Counted from the stretch's first letter, positions 6,919 through 15,389 are shown. The stretch is DNA of 43,872 nucleotides from CAJKWP01 sp964554475 (GCA_964554475.1 CAZKOT010000007.1:1-43872); one strand, 5' to 3'. Notes: a model not told the origin generated them from the letters alone. Numbers and translations are program-made.

Positions 6919-8240
6919 TGTTTAAAACATTTTTTAACGCTTTTAAAATAAAAGAACTTAGAGGGAAAATTCTTCTCACTTTGCTTCTTTTGTTTATTTT
7001 TAGGCTAGGTGCATGGCTTCCTATTCCTGGAATTAACACCCAGGCTTTTGGAAGTGCTGTTGGGGAACAAGGAAGAGATTTTCTTCAACTTCTTTCAGCA
7101 ATTAGTGGCGGTGCTTTAGCAAATGGTTCTTTTTTAGCATTAGGAGTTTCTCCCTATATAACTGCTTCAATTATAATTCAACTTTTGGCGGTCGCAGTTC
7201 CTGCACTTGAAAGACTTTCAAAACAGGGTGAAGAAGGGCAAAGGAAAATGAGTTTTTACACACGTATTGCAGCTCTTGTTCTTTCCATTATTCAAGCAGT
7301 TGGAATTGTTATTACTTTTCAGGATAAAATTGACCCTAACATGCTTTGGGAGGGTGCTCCTTTACAGTTAGCACTTGCTATTATTGCAATAGTATTAATA
7401 GCAGGCGGTATGTTTACTGTTTGGCTTGGCGAAAGAATTACTGAACTGGGAGTTGGAAATGGAATGTCTCTTTTAATTTTCGTTGGGATTATTTCATCCG
7501 CAGGCACAGCAATTTTTAGTGCTGTAAAACAAGTTGTTGGTGGAGATATAAATTATATTTGGACACTTTTAGTCTTTGCAATTGCTATTATTTTAATTTT
7601 TGGCTTAATTGTTTTTATTGACTTATCTGAACGTAAAATCCCCGTTCAGTATGCAAAACAAATCAAAGGACGCAAGATGTATGGCGGACAAAGTTCTCAT
7701 ATACCAATCAAAGTTAATGCCTCGGGCGTTATGCCTATTATTTTTGCAAATGCTCTTTTAACTTTTCCTCAACTTTTGTTTAGCATTTTTTGGCCCAACA
7801 GTGATGCATATTTATGGTATCAGGAATGGATGGGAGCAGGCTCGTGGGTTTACATTATTTTAACCGCTGTTTTAATTTTGTTTTTTTCTTATTTTTATTC
7901 ACAAATTACATTTAATCCAGAAGATGTTAGTAAGAGAATTCAGCAAAATGGAGGTTTTATTCCAGGAATTCGAGCGGGAAAACCGACAACGGAGTATTTG
8001 CATAAGATTGTTTCTCGAATAACATTATTTGGCGCAATATTTTTAGCATTTATTGCCCTAATACCATCGCTTGCAATGAAAGGTTTTAATGATGCAATGA
8101 GTTATGGAATTAGCACGCAACAACTGATTACCGCATTTTCAGCAACAGGACTTATGATTGTTGTTTCGGTTGCTCTTGAACTTGATAAACAACTTGATGC
8201 ACAAATGCTTATGAGAAATTATAAAGGATTTTTGAAATAA
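6918..8240 (+). CDS. secY: Sec translocon channel subunit SecY
   Basis: SecY is the ten-helix membrane pore for protein export. Its 440 residues are normal. Visible features are the first helix (LRGKILLTLLLLFIFRLGAWLPIPGI), the plug region with FLQLLSAISGGAL, and the cytosolic loop with PVQYAKQIKGRKMYGGQSSHIPIKVNASGVMPIIFA. The C-terminal region with NPEDVSKRIQQNGGFIPGIRAGKPT binds the ribosome and SecA. The protein ends LMRNYKGFLK. It is translationally coupled to rplO. Confidence 0.98.
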   Translation: MFKTFFNAFKIKELRGKILLTLLLLFIFRLGAWLPIPGINTQAFGSAVGEQGRDFLQLLSAISGGALANGSFLALGVSPYITASIIIQLLAVAVPALERLSKQGEEGQRKMSFYTRIAALVLSIIQAVGIVITFQDKIDPNMLWEGAPLQLALAIIAIVLIAGGMFTVWLGERITELGVGNGMSLLIFVGIISSAGTAIFSAVKQVVGGDINYIWTLLVFAIAIILIFGLIVFIDLSERKIPVQYAKQIKGRKMYGGQSSHIPIKVNASGVMPIIFANALLTFPQLLFSIFWPNSDAYLWYQEWMGAGSWVYIILTAVLILFFSYFYSQITFNPEDVSKRIQQNGGFIPGIRAGKPTTEYLHKIVSRITLFGAIFLAFIALIPSLAMKGFNDAMSYGISTQQLITAFSATGLMIVVSVALELDKQLDAQMLMRNYKGFLK

Positions 8241-8313
8241 AATTAAATACAAGTGATAATTAAAAATGTTTTAAATCCGCATGGTGAGCGGAAAAAAATA
8301 AAAGGATAAAAAA

Positions 8314-8937
8314 ATGAGAGTAATTTTATTAGGGGCACCGGGTTCGGGAAAAGGTTCGGAAGCCGAACTTATGGTCAAGGAATTGGGTTACACACACATT
8401 TCCACAGGAGATTATTTCCGTAAAAATATTAAGGAAGGAACACCACTTGGATTAAAAGTTAAGTCAATAATTGAAGCAGGGAAATTGGTCCCAGATGAAG
8501 TTACCATTGAAATTGTGAAAAATGCTCTTAAAGGTATTAATGATAATTTCGCATTAGACGGATTTCCTAGAACAATTAAACAAGCTGATGAACTTTCAAA
8601 ATTTGCAAAAATTGATAAGGTCATTTTGATTGATGTTCCCTACGAAGTAATTTTAAAAAGATTAACGGGAAGAAGAACTTGCTCAAACACAAGTTGTAAA
8701 AAAATTTATAATTTGTCAACATACAACAAAAGTAATTGTGAAATTTGCGGAGCGCCTCTTTACCAAAGAGATGATGACACTGAAAAAGTTATTAAAGATA
8801 GATATGACACTTATTTGAATCAAACATTACCATTAATTGATTATTATGAGAAAAAAAAGTTATTAGTTAAAATTAAGGGAGCAAGCACTCCGCAAGAAAC
8901 TTTTGTTGAAGTTAAGAAAGTTTTAAAATCAAAATAA
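8314..8937 (+). CDS. adk: Adenylate kinase, zinc-type LID
   Basis: This enzyme interconverts ATP + AMP and 2 ADP in the cytosol. The P-loop GAPGSGKG is at residues 7-14; THISTGDYFRKNI binds AMP, and DGFPRT is the conserved core. The LID has four cysteines in a zinc-like arrangement (CSNTSC, then CEIC), but the first pair is spaced C-x4-C instead of the usual C-x2-C. Length is 207, within the family range. It follows secY after a 73-base spacer with AAAGGA upstream of the ATG. Confidence 0.97.
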   Translation: MRVILLGAPGSGKGSEAELMVKELGYTHISTGDYFRKNIKEGTPLGLKVKSIIEAGKLVPDEVTIEIVKNALKGINDNFALDGFPRTIKQADELSKFAKIDKVILIDVPYEVILKRLTGRRTCSNTSCKKIYNLSTYNKSNCEICGAPLYQRDDDTEKVIKDRYDTYLNQTLPLIDYYEKKKLLVKIKGASTPQETFVEVKKVLKSK

Positions 8938-9005
8938 CTAAATCAGTAAAATTCTAAATGCATAAAATTTAATATAAACTATTAAACGATATTCTTGGAG
9001 AAATG

Positions 9006-9740
9006 ATGGATGAAGATGAAATTAAACTAATGAAAGAAGTTGGAAAAATGACGGGCGAAGCACTTAAATTCTCACAAACTTTAATAAAGGAAGGAATTTC
9101 AACTTTTGAACTTGACAAAATGATTAATGAGTTTATAATAAATATGGGCGGAATGCCAGCATTTCTAGGTTATAATGGTTATCCATCTACAATTTGCGCT
9201 TCCTTAAACGAAGTTGTTGTTCACGGACTTCCTTCAAAAGAAGTGGTTCTTAAAAAAGGCGATATTATTTCAATTGATTTAGGAGTTAAATATAAAGGTT
9301 ATTTTGGGGATGCAGCAAGAACATTTTCAGTTGGTGAAATTTCAAAAGAAAAACAAAAATTAATTGATGTAACAAAACAATGCTTCTTTGAAGGACTTAA
9401 GAAATTAAAAGTTGGAGCAAAAACCGGAGATGTTGGACATGCAATTTGCGAATATGCCGAGAAAAATGGATTTTCAGTCGTTCGTGAATTAGTCGGGCAT
9501 GGAATTGGAAAAAAACTTCATTTAGACCCACAAATTCCTAATTTTGGTTTTGCTGGAACAGGAGAGATTTTTTTAGAAAACACATGCCTTGCAATTGAAC
9601 CTATGGTAAATATTGGAAAGAAAAATGTTCTTTTGAAATCAGACGGGTGGAGCATTGTAACAAAAGATGGGAAACCATCAGCACATTATGAAAATACCGT
9701 TTTGTTGACCAGGGATGGAGTGGAGATTTTAACATTATGA
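9006..9740 (+). CDS. map: Type I methionine aminopeptidase
   Basis: Map removes the initiator Met from nascent proteins. The pita-bread metal site is intact: two Asp (SIDLG and YFGDAARTF), His (VGHGIGKKLH), Glu (AIEPMVNIG) and Glu (HYENTVLLT). The active-site His is in VVHGLPS. Two adjacent ATGs (9003, 9006) exist; the second has better spacing from GGAG at 8997-9000. The TGA stop overlaps the next gene's ATG by 4 bases. The adk-map-infA order is typical of Gram-positives. Confidence 0.97.
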   Translation: MDEDEIKLMKEVGKMTGEALKFSQTLIKEGISTFELDKMINEFIINMGGMPAFLGYNGYPSTICASLNEVVVHGLPSKEVVLKKGDIISIDLGVKYKGYFGDAARTFSVGEISKEKQKLIDVTKQCFFEGLKKLKVGAKTGDVGHAICEYAEKNGFSVVRELVGHGIGKKLHLDPQIPNFGFAGTGEIFLENTCLAIEPMVNIGKKNVLLKSDGWSIVTKDGKPSAHYENTVLLTRDGVEILTL

Positions 9741-10030
9741 ACTATGAAATAGGTGATATTGTTTGCAGTCTTTGCGGAAGAGATAAAGCTCAGTTGTATG
9801 TCGTGATTAGTAATGAAAAAAAGAAGAAAGAATCGGAAAACAGAATTTTGATTGTAAATGGAAAATCAAGAAAAATTGGAAATCCAAAAAAGAAAAATCC
9901 AAATCATTTAAAACTTATTATAAAATCAGAAGAATTACAAAATGAAATAAAAAATAATAAACTCATTAATGATGCGTATATTAGAAAAATACTAAAACAA
10001 AAAGAAAAAGAAATAATTAACAAAGAATAA
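9737..10030 (+). CDS. KOW-domain RNA-binding protein (L14e-like)
   Basis: This 97-residue protein begins MNYEIGDIVCSLCGRDKAQLYVVI, which fits the KOW/L14e-like fold: a short SH3-like barrel with G(R)D-x-Y-V-V-I, followed by a Lys-rich C-terminal half. Many Clostridia have a KOW-type RNA-binding protein exactly here, between map and infA. Its role is not well established; an rRNA or ribosome-associated function is the natural inference. It overlaps map by 4 bases. Confidence 0.8.
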   Translation: MNYEIGDIVCSLCGRDKAQLYVVISNEKKKKESENRILIVNGKSRKIGNPKKKNPNHLKLIIKSEELQNEIKNNKLINDAYIRKILKQKEKEIINKE

Positions 10031-10062
10031 GGCAGTAAAAAATAAAAATTGTGGAGGAAAAT

Positions 10063-10284
10063 ATGTCCAAAGAAGATGTTATTGAATTTGAAGGAGTTGT
10101 TGAAGAAGTACTTCCAAATACCTCTTTTAAAGTGCGTCTGTCAAATGGTCATATTATATCCGCTTATATTTCAGGAAAATTACGTATGAATTATATAAAA
10201 ATTTTAGAAGGTGATAAAGTAAAAATTGAAATGAGTCCATATGACCTAACTAAAGGAAGAATTACTTGGAGAGCAAAAAATTAA
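10063..10284 (+). CDS. infA: Translation initiation factor IF-1
   Basis: IF-1 is an OB-fold protein that binds the 30S A site during initiation. From the ATG at 10063 it reads MSKEDVIEFEGVVEEVLPNTSFKVRLSNGH and ends KVKIEMSPYDLTKGRITWRAK, a full 73-residue IF-1. GTGGAGGAAAAT lies directly upstream and is the ribosome binding site, so an in-frame GTG at 10051 that overlaps this box is rejected as the start. Confidence 0.98.
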   Translation: MSKEDVIEFEGVVEEVLPNTSFKVRLSNGHIISAYISGKLRMNYIKILEGDKVKIEMSPYDLTKGRITWRAKN

Positions 10285-10310
10285 TCAAGAAAAATTTATA
10301 GGAGGAAAAA

Positions 10311-10427
10311 ATGAAAGTCAGACCATCGGTTAAAAAAATGTGTGCTAAATGTAAAATTATAAGACGTGAAGGCGTTGTTATGTGTATTTGTCCTTCAGAC
10401 CCTTCACATAAGCAAAGACAGGGTTAA
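10311..10427 (+). CDS. rpmJ: 50S ribosomal protein L36
   Basis: The 38-residue product starts MKVRPSVKKMCAKCK and ends SHKQRQG, the L36 pattern, after a perfect GGAGG box at 10301-10305. The zinc ligands Cys11, Cys14, Cys27 and a His are present. Two details differ from the usual 37-residue form: an extra Cys at 25 (MCIC), and one added residue between Cys27 and the His. It lies between infA and rpsM, the normal position. Confidence 0.96.
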   Translation: MKVRPSVKKMCAKCKIIRREGVVMCICPSDPSHKQRQG

Positions 10428-10667
10428 ACATTACTGTTGCATTAATGACTAATTACAAATGAATAATGACTAACATGGAAATAATTAATATTTAGCAATT
10501 TATAATTAGTTATTTACTTTAATAGTTAACAGGTGCAAAAAAATCGTTAATAAGTCAGGAGTTTTAGTCTTAGGATTAAAAATAAACAATATCTCTCGCG
10601 GCAAATTGAGATATTGATAATATAAATTAACAAAAATAAAAAAATTTTTTATAGGAGAAATTAAGAT
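10428..10667 (+). promoter_or_regulatory. rpmJ-rpsM spacer with a hairpin; possible leader of the alpha operon
   Basis: This 240-base stretch is the longest gap within the ribosomal block. A TATAAT at 10501-10506 could be a -10 box, but no good -35 is seen at the right distance. A perfect 9-bp stem (CAATATCTC at 10587-10595 with GAGATATTG at 10608-10616, loop 12 bases) lies about 50 bases before rpsM. No T-tract follows, so it is not a simple terminator. A ribosomal-protein-binding leader is possible but unproven. Confidence 0.4.
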
Positions 10668-11048
10668 ATGGCAAGAATAGCCGGGGTTGATCTACCCCGA
10701 GAAAAAAGAGTTGAAATCGGTTTGACTTATATATTTGGTATTGGAAGAGTAACCGCAAATAAGATTTTGACTGAAACGGGAATTAGTCCCGATGTTCGAG
10801 TTAAAGATCTTGATGAGAATGATATTGCCAAATTAAGAACTGTTATTGAAAAAAAATACAGGGTTGAAGGAGACCTTCGAAAAGAGGTTTCACTTAATAT
10901 TAAAAGATTAACAGAAATTGGTTCTTATCGTGGCGTTCGACATCGTAAAGGACTTCCTGTTCGTGGGCAAAACACAAGAACAAATTGCAGAACAAGAAAA
11001 GGTCCGAGAAAAGTTGTTAGCGGAAGTTCAAAGAAAGGTAAGGCTTAA
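10668..11048 (+). CDS. rpsM: 30S ribosomal protein S13
   Basis: S13 is a head protein that contacts P-site tRNA and forms bridges to L5. The 126-residue protein has MARIAGVDLPREKRVEIGLTYIFGIG at the start and the RGVRHRKGLPVRGQNTRTNCRTRKGPRK signature near the end. The ATG has ATAGGAG upstream. It opens the second, alpha-operon part of the ribosomal block. Confidence 0.98.
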   Translation: MARIAGVDLPREKRVEIGLTYIFGIGRVTANKILTETGISPDVRVKDLDENDIAKLRTVIEKKYRVEGDLRKEVSLNIKRLTEIGSYRGVRHRKGLPVRGQNTRTNCRTRKGPRKVVSGSSKKGKA

Positions 11049-11058
11049 GGAGGATTAA

Positions 11059-11454
11059 ATGGCAGAAAATAAACCAAAAACAAAAAGTAAAAAAAGAATT
11101 TCACAAAATATTGATAAAGGTGCTGTTCACATAAAGTCCTCTTTTAACAATACAATCGTTACTTTCACTGATAGTGTAGGTAATGTTATTGCTTGGGCAA
11201 GTGCTGGAAAAATTGGATTTAAAGGTTCTAAAAAGAGCACACCATTCGCAGCTCAACAAAGTGTTGAGGCTGCGGCAAAAGTCGCAAAGGAGCACGGAAT
11301 TAGAAGCGTTGATGTTTACATTAAAGGTCCCGGAAATGGAAGAGAATCGGCATTGCGTTCTCTTGCTACCGCTGAACTTAATGTTACAATGATTAAAGAC
11401 GTTTCCCCAATTGCACACAACGGGTGCCGTCCCCCTAAACCAAGAAGAATTTAA
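11059..11454 (+). CDS. rpsK: 30S ribosomal protein S11
   Basis: S11 lines the platform at the mRNA exit. The 131-residue protein contains AVHIKSSFNNTIVTFTD, GFKGSKKSTPFAAQ and IKDVSPIAHNGCRPPKPRRI, the family's C-terminal signature. The usual LQAAGL segment is LATAEL here, a small departure. A GGAGG box precedes the start, 10 bases after rpsM. Confidence 0.97.
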   Translation: MAENKPKTKSKKRISQNIDKGAVHIKSSFNNTIVTFTDSVGNVIAWASAGKIGFKGSKKSTPFAAQQSVEAAAKVAKEHGIRSVDVYIKGPGNGRESALRSLATAELNVTMIKDVSPIAHNGCRPPKPRRI

Positions 11455-11473
11455 TAATACGGAGGAAATTTAA

Positions 11474-12094
11474 ATGGCTAAATTAGTAGGTGCCGATTGT
11501 CGAAATTGTCGCCGTGAAGGTGCAAAACTCTTTCTAAAAGGAGAGAGATGCACAACAAAAAAATGTGCTTTTGAACGAAGACCTGTTAACCCTGGTCAAC
11601 ATGGTGCTTCAAGAAAAAGAGTAACTGAATATGGTTTACAACTTCGAGAAAAGCAAAAAGTTAAAAAAGCATACGGAATTTTGGAAAGACAGTTCCGAAA
11701 TTATTATGAAGAAGCAGTAAGAAGAAAAGGTGTTACAGGTGATGAACTGCTTTCACTTATTGAACGAAGACTTGATAATGTTATTTATCGCATGGGAATC
11801 GGTTCTTCAAGAAGTGAATGTCGCCAAATTGTAAATCATGGACATATTACTGTTAATGGAAAAAATGTTAATATCCCTTCTTACAGAGTTAATAAAGGTG
11901 ATATTATTGCTATTAAAGAGACAAAGAAAAAACTTGAAATGTTTAAAGATTTAAAAGGTATGAAAATAGTAATGCCAAAATGGCTTCAATTTAATACCGA
12001 TGCTTTAAGCGGAAAAATTTTAGAATTACCAAAAAGAGACGATATTGATCTTAATATTGCCGAGCATTTGATTATCGGGCTTTATTCAAAGTAG
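11474..12094 (+). CDS. rpsD: 30S ribosomal protein S4, zinc type
   Basis: S4 starts small-subunit assembly by binding the five-way junction of 16S rRNA. The N-terminal zinc-type cysteines are visible (CRNC near residues 9-12, then C26 and C31). The S4 RNA-binding domain follows, with RLDNVIYRMGIGSSRSECRQIVNHGHITVNGKNVNIPSYRV. Length (206) is normal. It lies inside the alpha operon, unlike in Bacillus subtilis where rpsD is separate and autoregulated. Confidence 0.97.
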   Translation: MAKLVGADCRNCRREGAKLFLKGERCTTKKCAFERRPVNPGQHGASRKRVTEYGLQLREKQKVKKAYGILERQFRNYYEEAVRRKGVTGDELLSLIERRLDNVIYRMGIGSSRSECRQIVNHGHITVNGKNVNIPSYRVNKGDIIAIKETKKKLEMFKDLKGMKIVMPKWLQFNTDALSGKILELPKRDDIDLNIAEHLIIGLYSK

Positions 12095-12114
12095 AAGGGG
12101 GAATTTAATATATT

Positions 12115-13068
12115 ATGATGGAAATTGAAAAACCAAAAATTACTTGTGAGGAAAGTGACAACGGCAGTTTTGCAAGATTTATCGTTACTCCACTTGAGAG
12201 AGGGTACGGAATTACGCTTGGAAATTGCTTAAGAAGAACTCTTCTTTCTTCGCTTCCGGGTGCTGCTCCGATTGCAATTCGTATCGGTGGAGTTTTGCAT
12301 GAGTTTTCAACAGTAAAAGGGGTTGTTGAAGACGTTGTTGACATTGTACTAAATCTTAAAGGATTATATGTTAAAGCATTATCACAAGACCCTAATTTTA
12401 CAACAGTTTTAAAACTTAGAAAAAAAGGTGCGGGCGAAGTTAAAGCAACAGATTTTGAACCTAATGACCAAATCGAAATTTTAAATAAAGATCTTCATAT
12501 TTGTACCCTTGATTCCGATGCTGATTTTAAACTCGAAGTTTTAATTGGAAAGGGAAGAGGTTACGTTAGTGGAAACACCAATAAAGAACGCGTTGAAGAC
12601 ATTGATTATATTGCAATTGATTCATTGTATTCTCCAATCAAAAAAGTTAATTATAATGTTGAAAGCACTCGTGTTGGTCAAAGCATTGATTATGACAAAT
12701 TAACTTTAGAAATTGAAACAAATGGAACAATAACAGCAAGAGAAATTGTTTCGCTTGCCGGCAAAATTGTTATGGAACACATAGGTCTTTTTGTTTCGCT
12801 TTGTTCGGAAATTGGTGGAATGAATATTTTGATTTCACACGAAAATGAAAATCATACTAAATTACTTGAAATGCCTATTGAAGATATGGATCTTTCAGTT
12901 CGCTCACAAAATTGCTTAAAAAGAGCAAATATCAACACTGTTGAAGATTTAATTAGAAAATCAAAAAGTGATATGCTTAAAATTAAAAATTTGGGCCTTA
13001 AATCAATTGAGGAAGTTGTTGCAAAACTTGAAGAATTCGGTTTTTCGCTTCGCAATGACGAAGACTAA
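12115..13068 (+). CDS. rpoA: RNA polymerase alpha subunit
   Basis: Alpha dimerises to nucleate RNA polymerase assembly and contacts upstream promoter DNA. The N-terminal domain has FIVTPLERGYGITLGNCLRRTLLSSLPGAA and STVKGVVEDVVDIVLNLK. The C-terminal domain (from about residue 245) has MDLSVRSQNCLKRANINTVEDLI and KIKNLGLKSIEEV, the helix-hairpin-helix DNA-contact region. Length is 317. Two adjacent ATGs exist; the GGGGG box at 12097-12101 is already far from the first, so 12115 is kept. Confidence 0.97.
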   Translation: MMEIEKPKITCEESDNGSFARFIVTPLERGYGITLGNCLRRTLLSSLPGAAPIAIRIGGVLHEFSTVKGVVEDVVDIVLNLKGLYVKALSQDPNFTTVLKLRKKGAGEVKATDFEPNDQIEILNKDLHICTLDSDADFKLEVLIGKGRGYVSGNTNKERVEDIDYIAIDSLYSPIKKVNYNVESTRVGQSIDYDKLTLEIETNGTITAREIVSLAGKIVMEHIGLFVSLCSEIGGMNILISHENENHTKLLEMPIEDMDLSVRSQNCLKRANINTVEDLIRKSKSDMLKIKNLGLKSIEEVVAKLEEFGFSLRNDED

Positions 13069-13082
13069 AAAAGGAGAAACAA

Positions 13083-13592
13083 ATGGTAAACAGTAAACTT
13101 GGCAGACCAACAAAAGAAAGAATGGCACTTATTAGAAATCAAGTGACAGGTCTTTTATGGTTTGGAAAAATCGAAACAACAAAAGCACGTGCAAAATCGG
13201 TTCAAAGCAAAGCTGAAAAACTTTTAACATTAGCTATTAATTCCTATCAGGATATTCTGAATGTAACAAAAGAAGTCAAAGATGAAAAGGGAAATGTAAC
13301 TAAGCAAAATTTCATAAATGACGGTGTTAAAAAATTAAATGCAAGAAGAAAACTTATGGCTTTTCTTTATGATGTTCAGGAACAACGTGCCGAAAAAGAA
13401 AAAAAATCAGCTTTTATTGAAAGAACTAAAGATATTGAGCATCCTTTAATTGAAAAAATTTTTAACGTATATGCTCCTAAATACCACGACCGAGCAAAAG
13501 AATTAGGAACTGGTGGCGGTTATACAAGAATAATTAAGTTGGGAACAAGACGGGGAGATAATGCTGAAAAAGTTTTGATTGAGATGGTTTAA
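13083..13592 (+). CDS. rplQ: 50S ribosomal protein L17, enlarged
   Basis: L17 contacts domain III of 23S rRNA near the tunnel exit. The start reads KLGRPTKERMALIRNQVTGLLWFGKIETTKARAKSVQ and the end TRIIKLGTRRGDNAEKVLIEMV, both typical. The protein has 169 residues against about 120-130 in most bacteria; the extra residues fall in the middle (KEVKDEKGNVTKQNFINDG, and the EKEKKSAFIERTKDIEHPLIEK region). AAAGGAG precedes the ATG. It is the last gene of the block. Confidence 0.96.
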   Translation: MVNSKLGRPTKERMALIRNQVTGLLWFGKIETTKARAKSVQSKAEKLLTLAINSYQDILNVTKEVKDEKGNVTKQNFINDGVKKLNARRKLMAFLYDVQEQRAEKEKKSAFIERTKDIEHPLIEKIFNVYAPKYHDRAKELGTGGGYTRIIKLGTRRGDNAEKVLIEMV

Positions 13593-13623
13593 TATTAAAA
13601 CAAATTAGTTAAGTAAAAAACTT

Positions 13624-13656
13624 CTTATGGTAAAAATTATCATAAGATTTTTTTTA
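13624..13656 (+). terminator. Rho-independent terminator of the ribosomal block
   Basis: A 10-bp stem (13624-13633 with 13637-13646, one G-U pair, loop AAA) is followed by eight T at 13648-13655, 32 bases after the rplQ stop. Confidence 0.85.
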
Positions 13657-13721
13657 TTTATTAGTAATAATTATTATAGTAAACTAAAAATTTTTTCAAC
13701 ATAATAATGCTATTTAAATCT

Positions 13722-13750
13722 TTGCTTAAAAAATCAAGATTTAGTATAAT
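13722..13750 (+). promoter_or_regulatory. Sigma-A type promoter for galE
   Basis: TTGCTT at 13722-13727, a 17-base spacer and a perfect TATAAT at 13745-13750. The galE ATG is 21 bases downstream of the -10, with AAAGGAG between them. Confidence 0.65.
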
Positions 13751-13770
13751 TTTTAAAAAGGAGAATTATT

Positions 13771-14781
13771 ATGAAAGTTTTGTTAACAGGGGGTCTTGGA
13801 TATATTGGTTCGCATACGGCAGTTGAATTATTAAATGCTAAACATGAAGTTGTTATTATTGACAATCTTTCCAACAGTAAGAAAAATGTTGCGGACAAAA
13901 TCAAGCAGATAACAAAAAAAGATATTAAATTTTACAAGGGCGATGTTCGTGATGAAAAGCTTTTGTCAAAAATTTTTGATGAGGTGAAAATTGATGCTGT
14001 AATTCATTTTGCAGGTTTAAAAGCGGTTGGTGAATCAATGAAGATTCCTGTTGCTTATTATGACAATAATCTTATTTCAACAATCAAATTAATTGAAGTC
14101 ATGCAAAAGAAAAATATTAAAAACTTAATTTTTAGTTCTTCAGCAACTGTTTATGGAAGGGCAAAGGAAATGCCTATTACCGAAAAATCACCAGTGTCAA
14201 CTGATAACACTTCAAATACCTATGGAAGAACAAAGCTTTTTATTGAGGAAATTTTAAAAGATTTGAATAATAGTGATAAAAGTTTTAATGTTATTCTTTT
14301 GCGCTATTTTAATCCTGTCGGAGCACACGAAAGTGGAATAATAGGTGAAGACCCTAATGGAATTCCAAATAATTTAATGCCCTATATAACTAGGGTTGCA
14401 ACCGGAAAACTTGAAAAACTGAATATTTTCGGGAACGATTATCCAACAAAAGATGGAACAGGAGTAAGAGATTATATTCACATTACCGATTTAGCGACTG
14501 GACATGTTAAGGCGCTTGAAAAAATTGCAAAAAATCCCGGTTTAGAAATATACAATTTAGGAACTGGAAAGGGTTATTCTGTTTTGGATGTTGTGAAAAC
14601 GTTTGAAAAGGTTACTGGAAAAAAGCTTAATTATGTTTTTGCTCCACGAAGAGCGGGAGATATTGATACTTGTTACTGCAGTGCAAAAAAAGCAGAAAAA
14701 GAATTAAATTGGAAAGCAAAATATGGTCTTGACGAGATGTGCAAGTCGGCATATTTGTATGAAGTGAAGAACACGAAATAA
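13771..14781 (+). CDS. galE: UDP-glucose 4-epimerase
   Basis: GalE interconverts UDP-glucose and UDP-galactose for galactose use and cell-surface sugars. It is an extended short-chain dehydrogenase: NAD-binding GGLGYIGS near residue 7, FAGLKAVGES, catalytic Ser in SSSATVYG and the YxxxK pair in NTYGRTK. The GalE-type signatures RYFNPVGAHESG and DYPTKDGTGVRDYIHITDLA are present. Length (336) is normal. It stands alone between two terminators; in many Firmicutes ecf transporter genes follow rplQ instead. Confidence 0.96.
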   Translation: MKVLLTGGLGYIGSHTAVELLNAKHEVVIIDNLSNSKKNVADKIKQITKKDIKFYKGDVRDEKLLSKIFDEVKIDAVIHFAGLKAVGESMKIPVAYYDNNLISTIKLIEVMQKKNIKNLIFSSSATVYGRAKEMPITEKSPVSTDNTSNTYGRTKLFIEEILKDLNNSDKSFNVILLRYFNPVGAHESGIIGEDPNGIPNNLMPYITRVATGKLEKLNIFGNDYPTKDGTGVRDYIHITDLATGHVKALEKIAKNPGLEIYNLGTGKGYSVLDVVKTFEKVTGKKLNYVFAPRRAGDIDTCYCSAKKAEKELNWKAKYGLDEMCKSAYLYEVKNTK

Positions 14782-14804
14782 AAAAAATAAATAATTAAAA
14801 ACAA

Positions 14805-14860
14805 AAAAAATACAAATAAGAAAAAAAATTATTACCATTTCTTATTTGTATTTTTTAATT
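14805..14860 (+). terminator. Terminator after galE
   Basis: A 19-base perfect inverted repeat (14805-14823 with 14838-14856, core TACAAATAAG/CTTATTTGTA) ends in a T-rich run. Its A- and T-rich ends make it a likely bidirectional terminator. Confidence 0.8.
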
Positions 14861-14889
14861 TTGTAATTTTTAAACTTCATAAATTTAAT

Positions 14890-14918
14890 TTGATTTAAAT
14901 GATTATATTTTATATAAT
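14890..14918 (+). promoter_or_regulatory. Sigma-A type promoter for the HIT gene
   Basis: TTGATT at 14890-14895, a 17-base spacer and TATAAT at 14913-14918; the coding start with GAGGAGGG lies 22 bases on. Confidence 0.65.
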
Positions 14919-14940
14919 TAAGTAATTTAGAGGAGGGAAA

Positions 14941-15342
14941 ATGTGCATTTTTTGTAAAATTATTAGTGGTGAAATGCCATGTTTTAAAATCTATGAAAAC
15001 GAATATGTGCTTGCATTTTTAGATATTTCTCACGATGTTGATGGGCACACGCTTGTCATTCCCAAACAGCACTTCATTAATATTTTGGATTGCTCTCCTG
15101 AAATTTTAAAAGAAGTAATTAACGGTGTTCAAATTATTTCAAATCATTATGTTAACAATTGCGGTTACAATGGAATCAATATTTTAAATTCAAACAATGA
15201 AACAGCACAACAATCGGTGATGCATTTACATTTTCATATTTTTCCACGAAAAACTGATGACAATGTAGATGCGTGGCCGAAAAATTTTGTGGCACATTAT
15301 GATTTGCAAGAAATGCAAAAAAAGCTTAAACTGCAAAAATAG
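14941..15342 (+). CDS. HIT family hydrolase
   Basis: This 133-residue histidine-triad protein begins MCIFCKIISGEMPCFKIYEN, the standard HIT start, and carries the catalytic triad HLHFHIFPR (H-x-H-x-H). Bacterial relatives (HinT-like) cleave phosphoramidates or adenylyl adducts of nucleotides. The segment LDISHDVDGHTLVIPKQH is also typical. The cysteines CIFC at the N-terminus may be half of a zinc site. It is monocistronic with its own promoter; the sequence breaks off 47 bases after the stop at an assembly gap. Confidence 0.93.
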   Translation: MCIFCKIISGEMPCFKIYENEYVLAFLDISHDVDGHTLVIPKQHFINILDCSPEILKEVINGVQIISNHYVNNCGYNGINILNSNNETAQQSVMHLHFHIFPRKTDDNVDAWPKNFVAHYDLQEMQKKLKLQK

Positions 15343-15389
15343 GACAATATGCTTTGTTTGTATGAGTTGTGATAGACGTCATTTACGTT

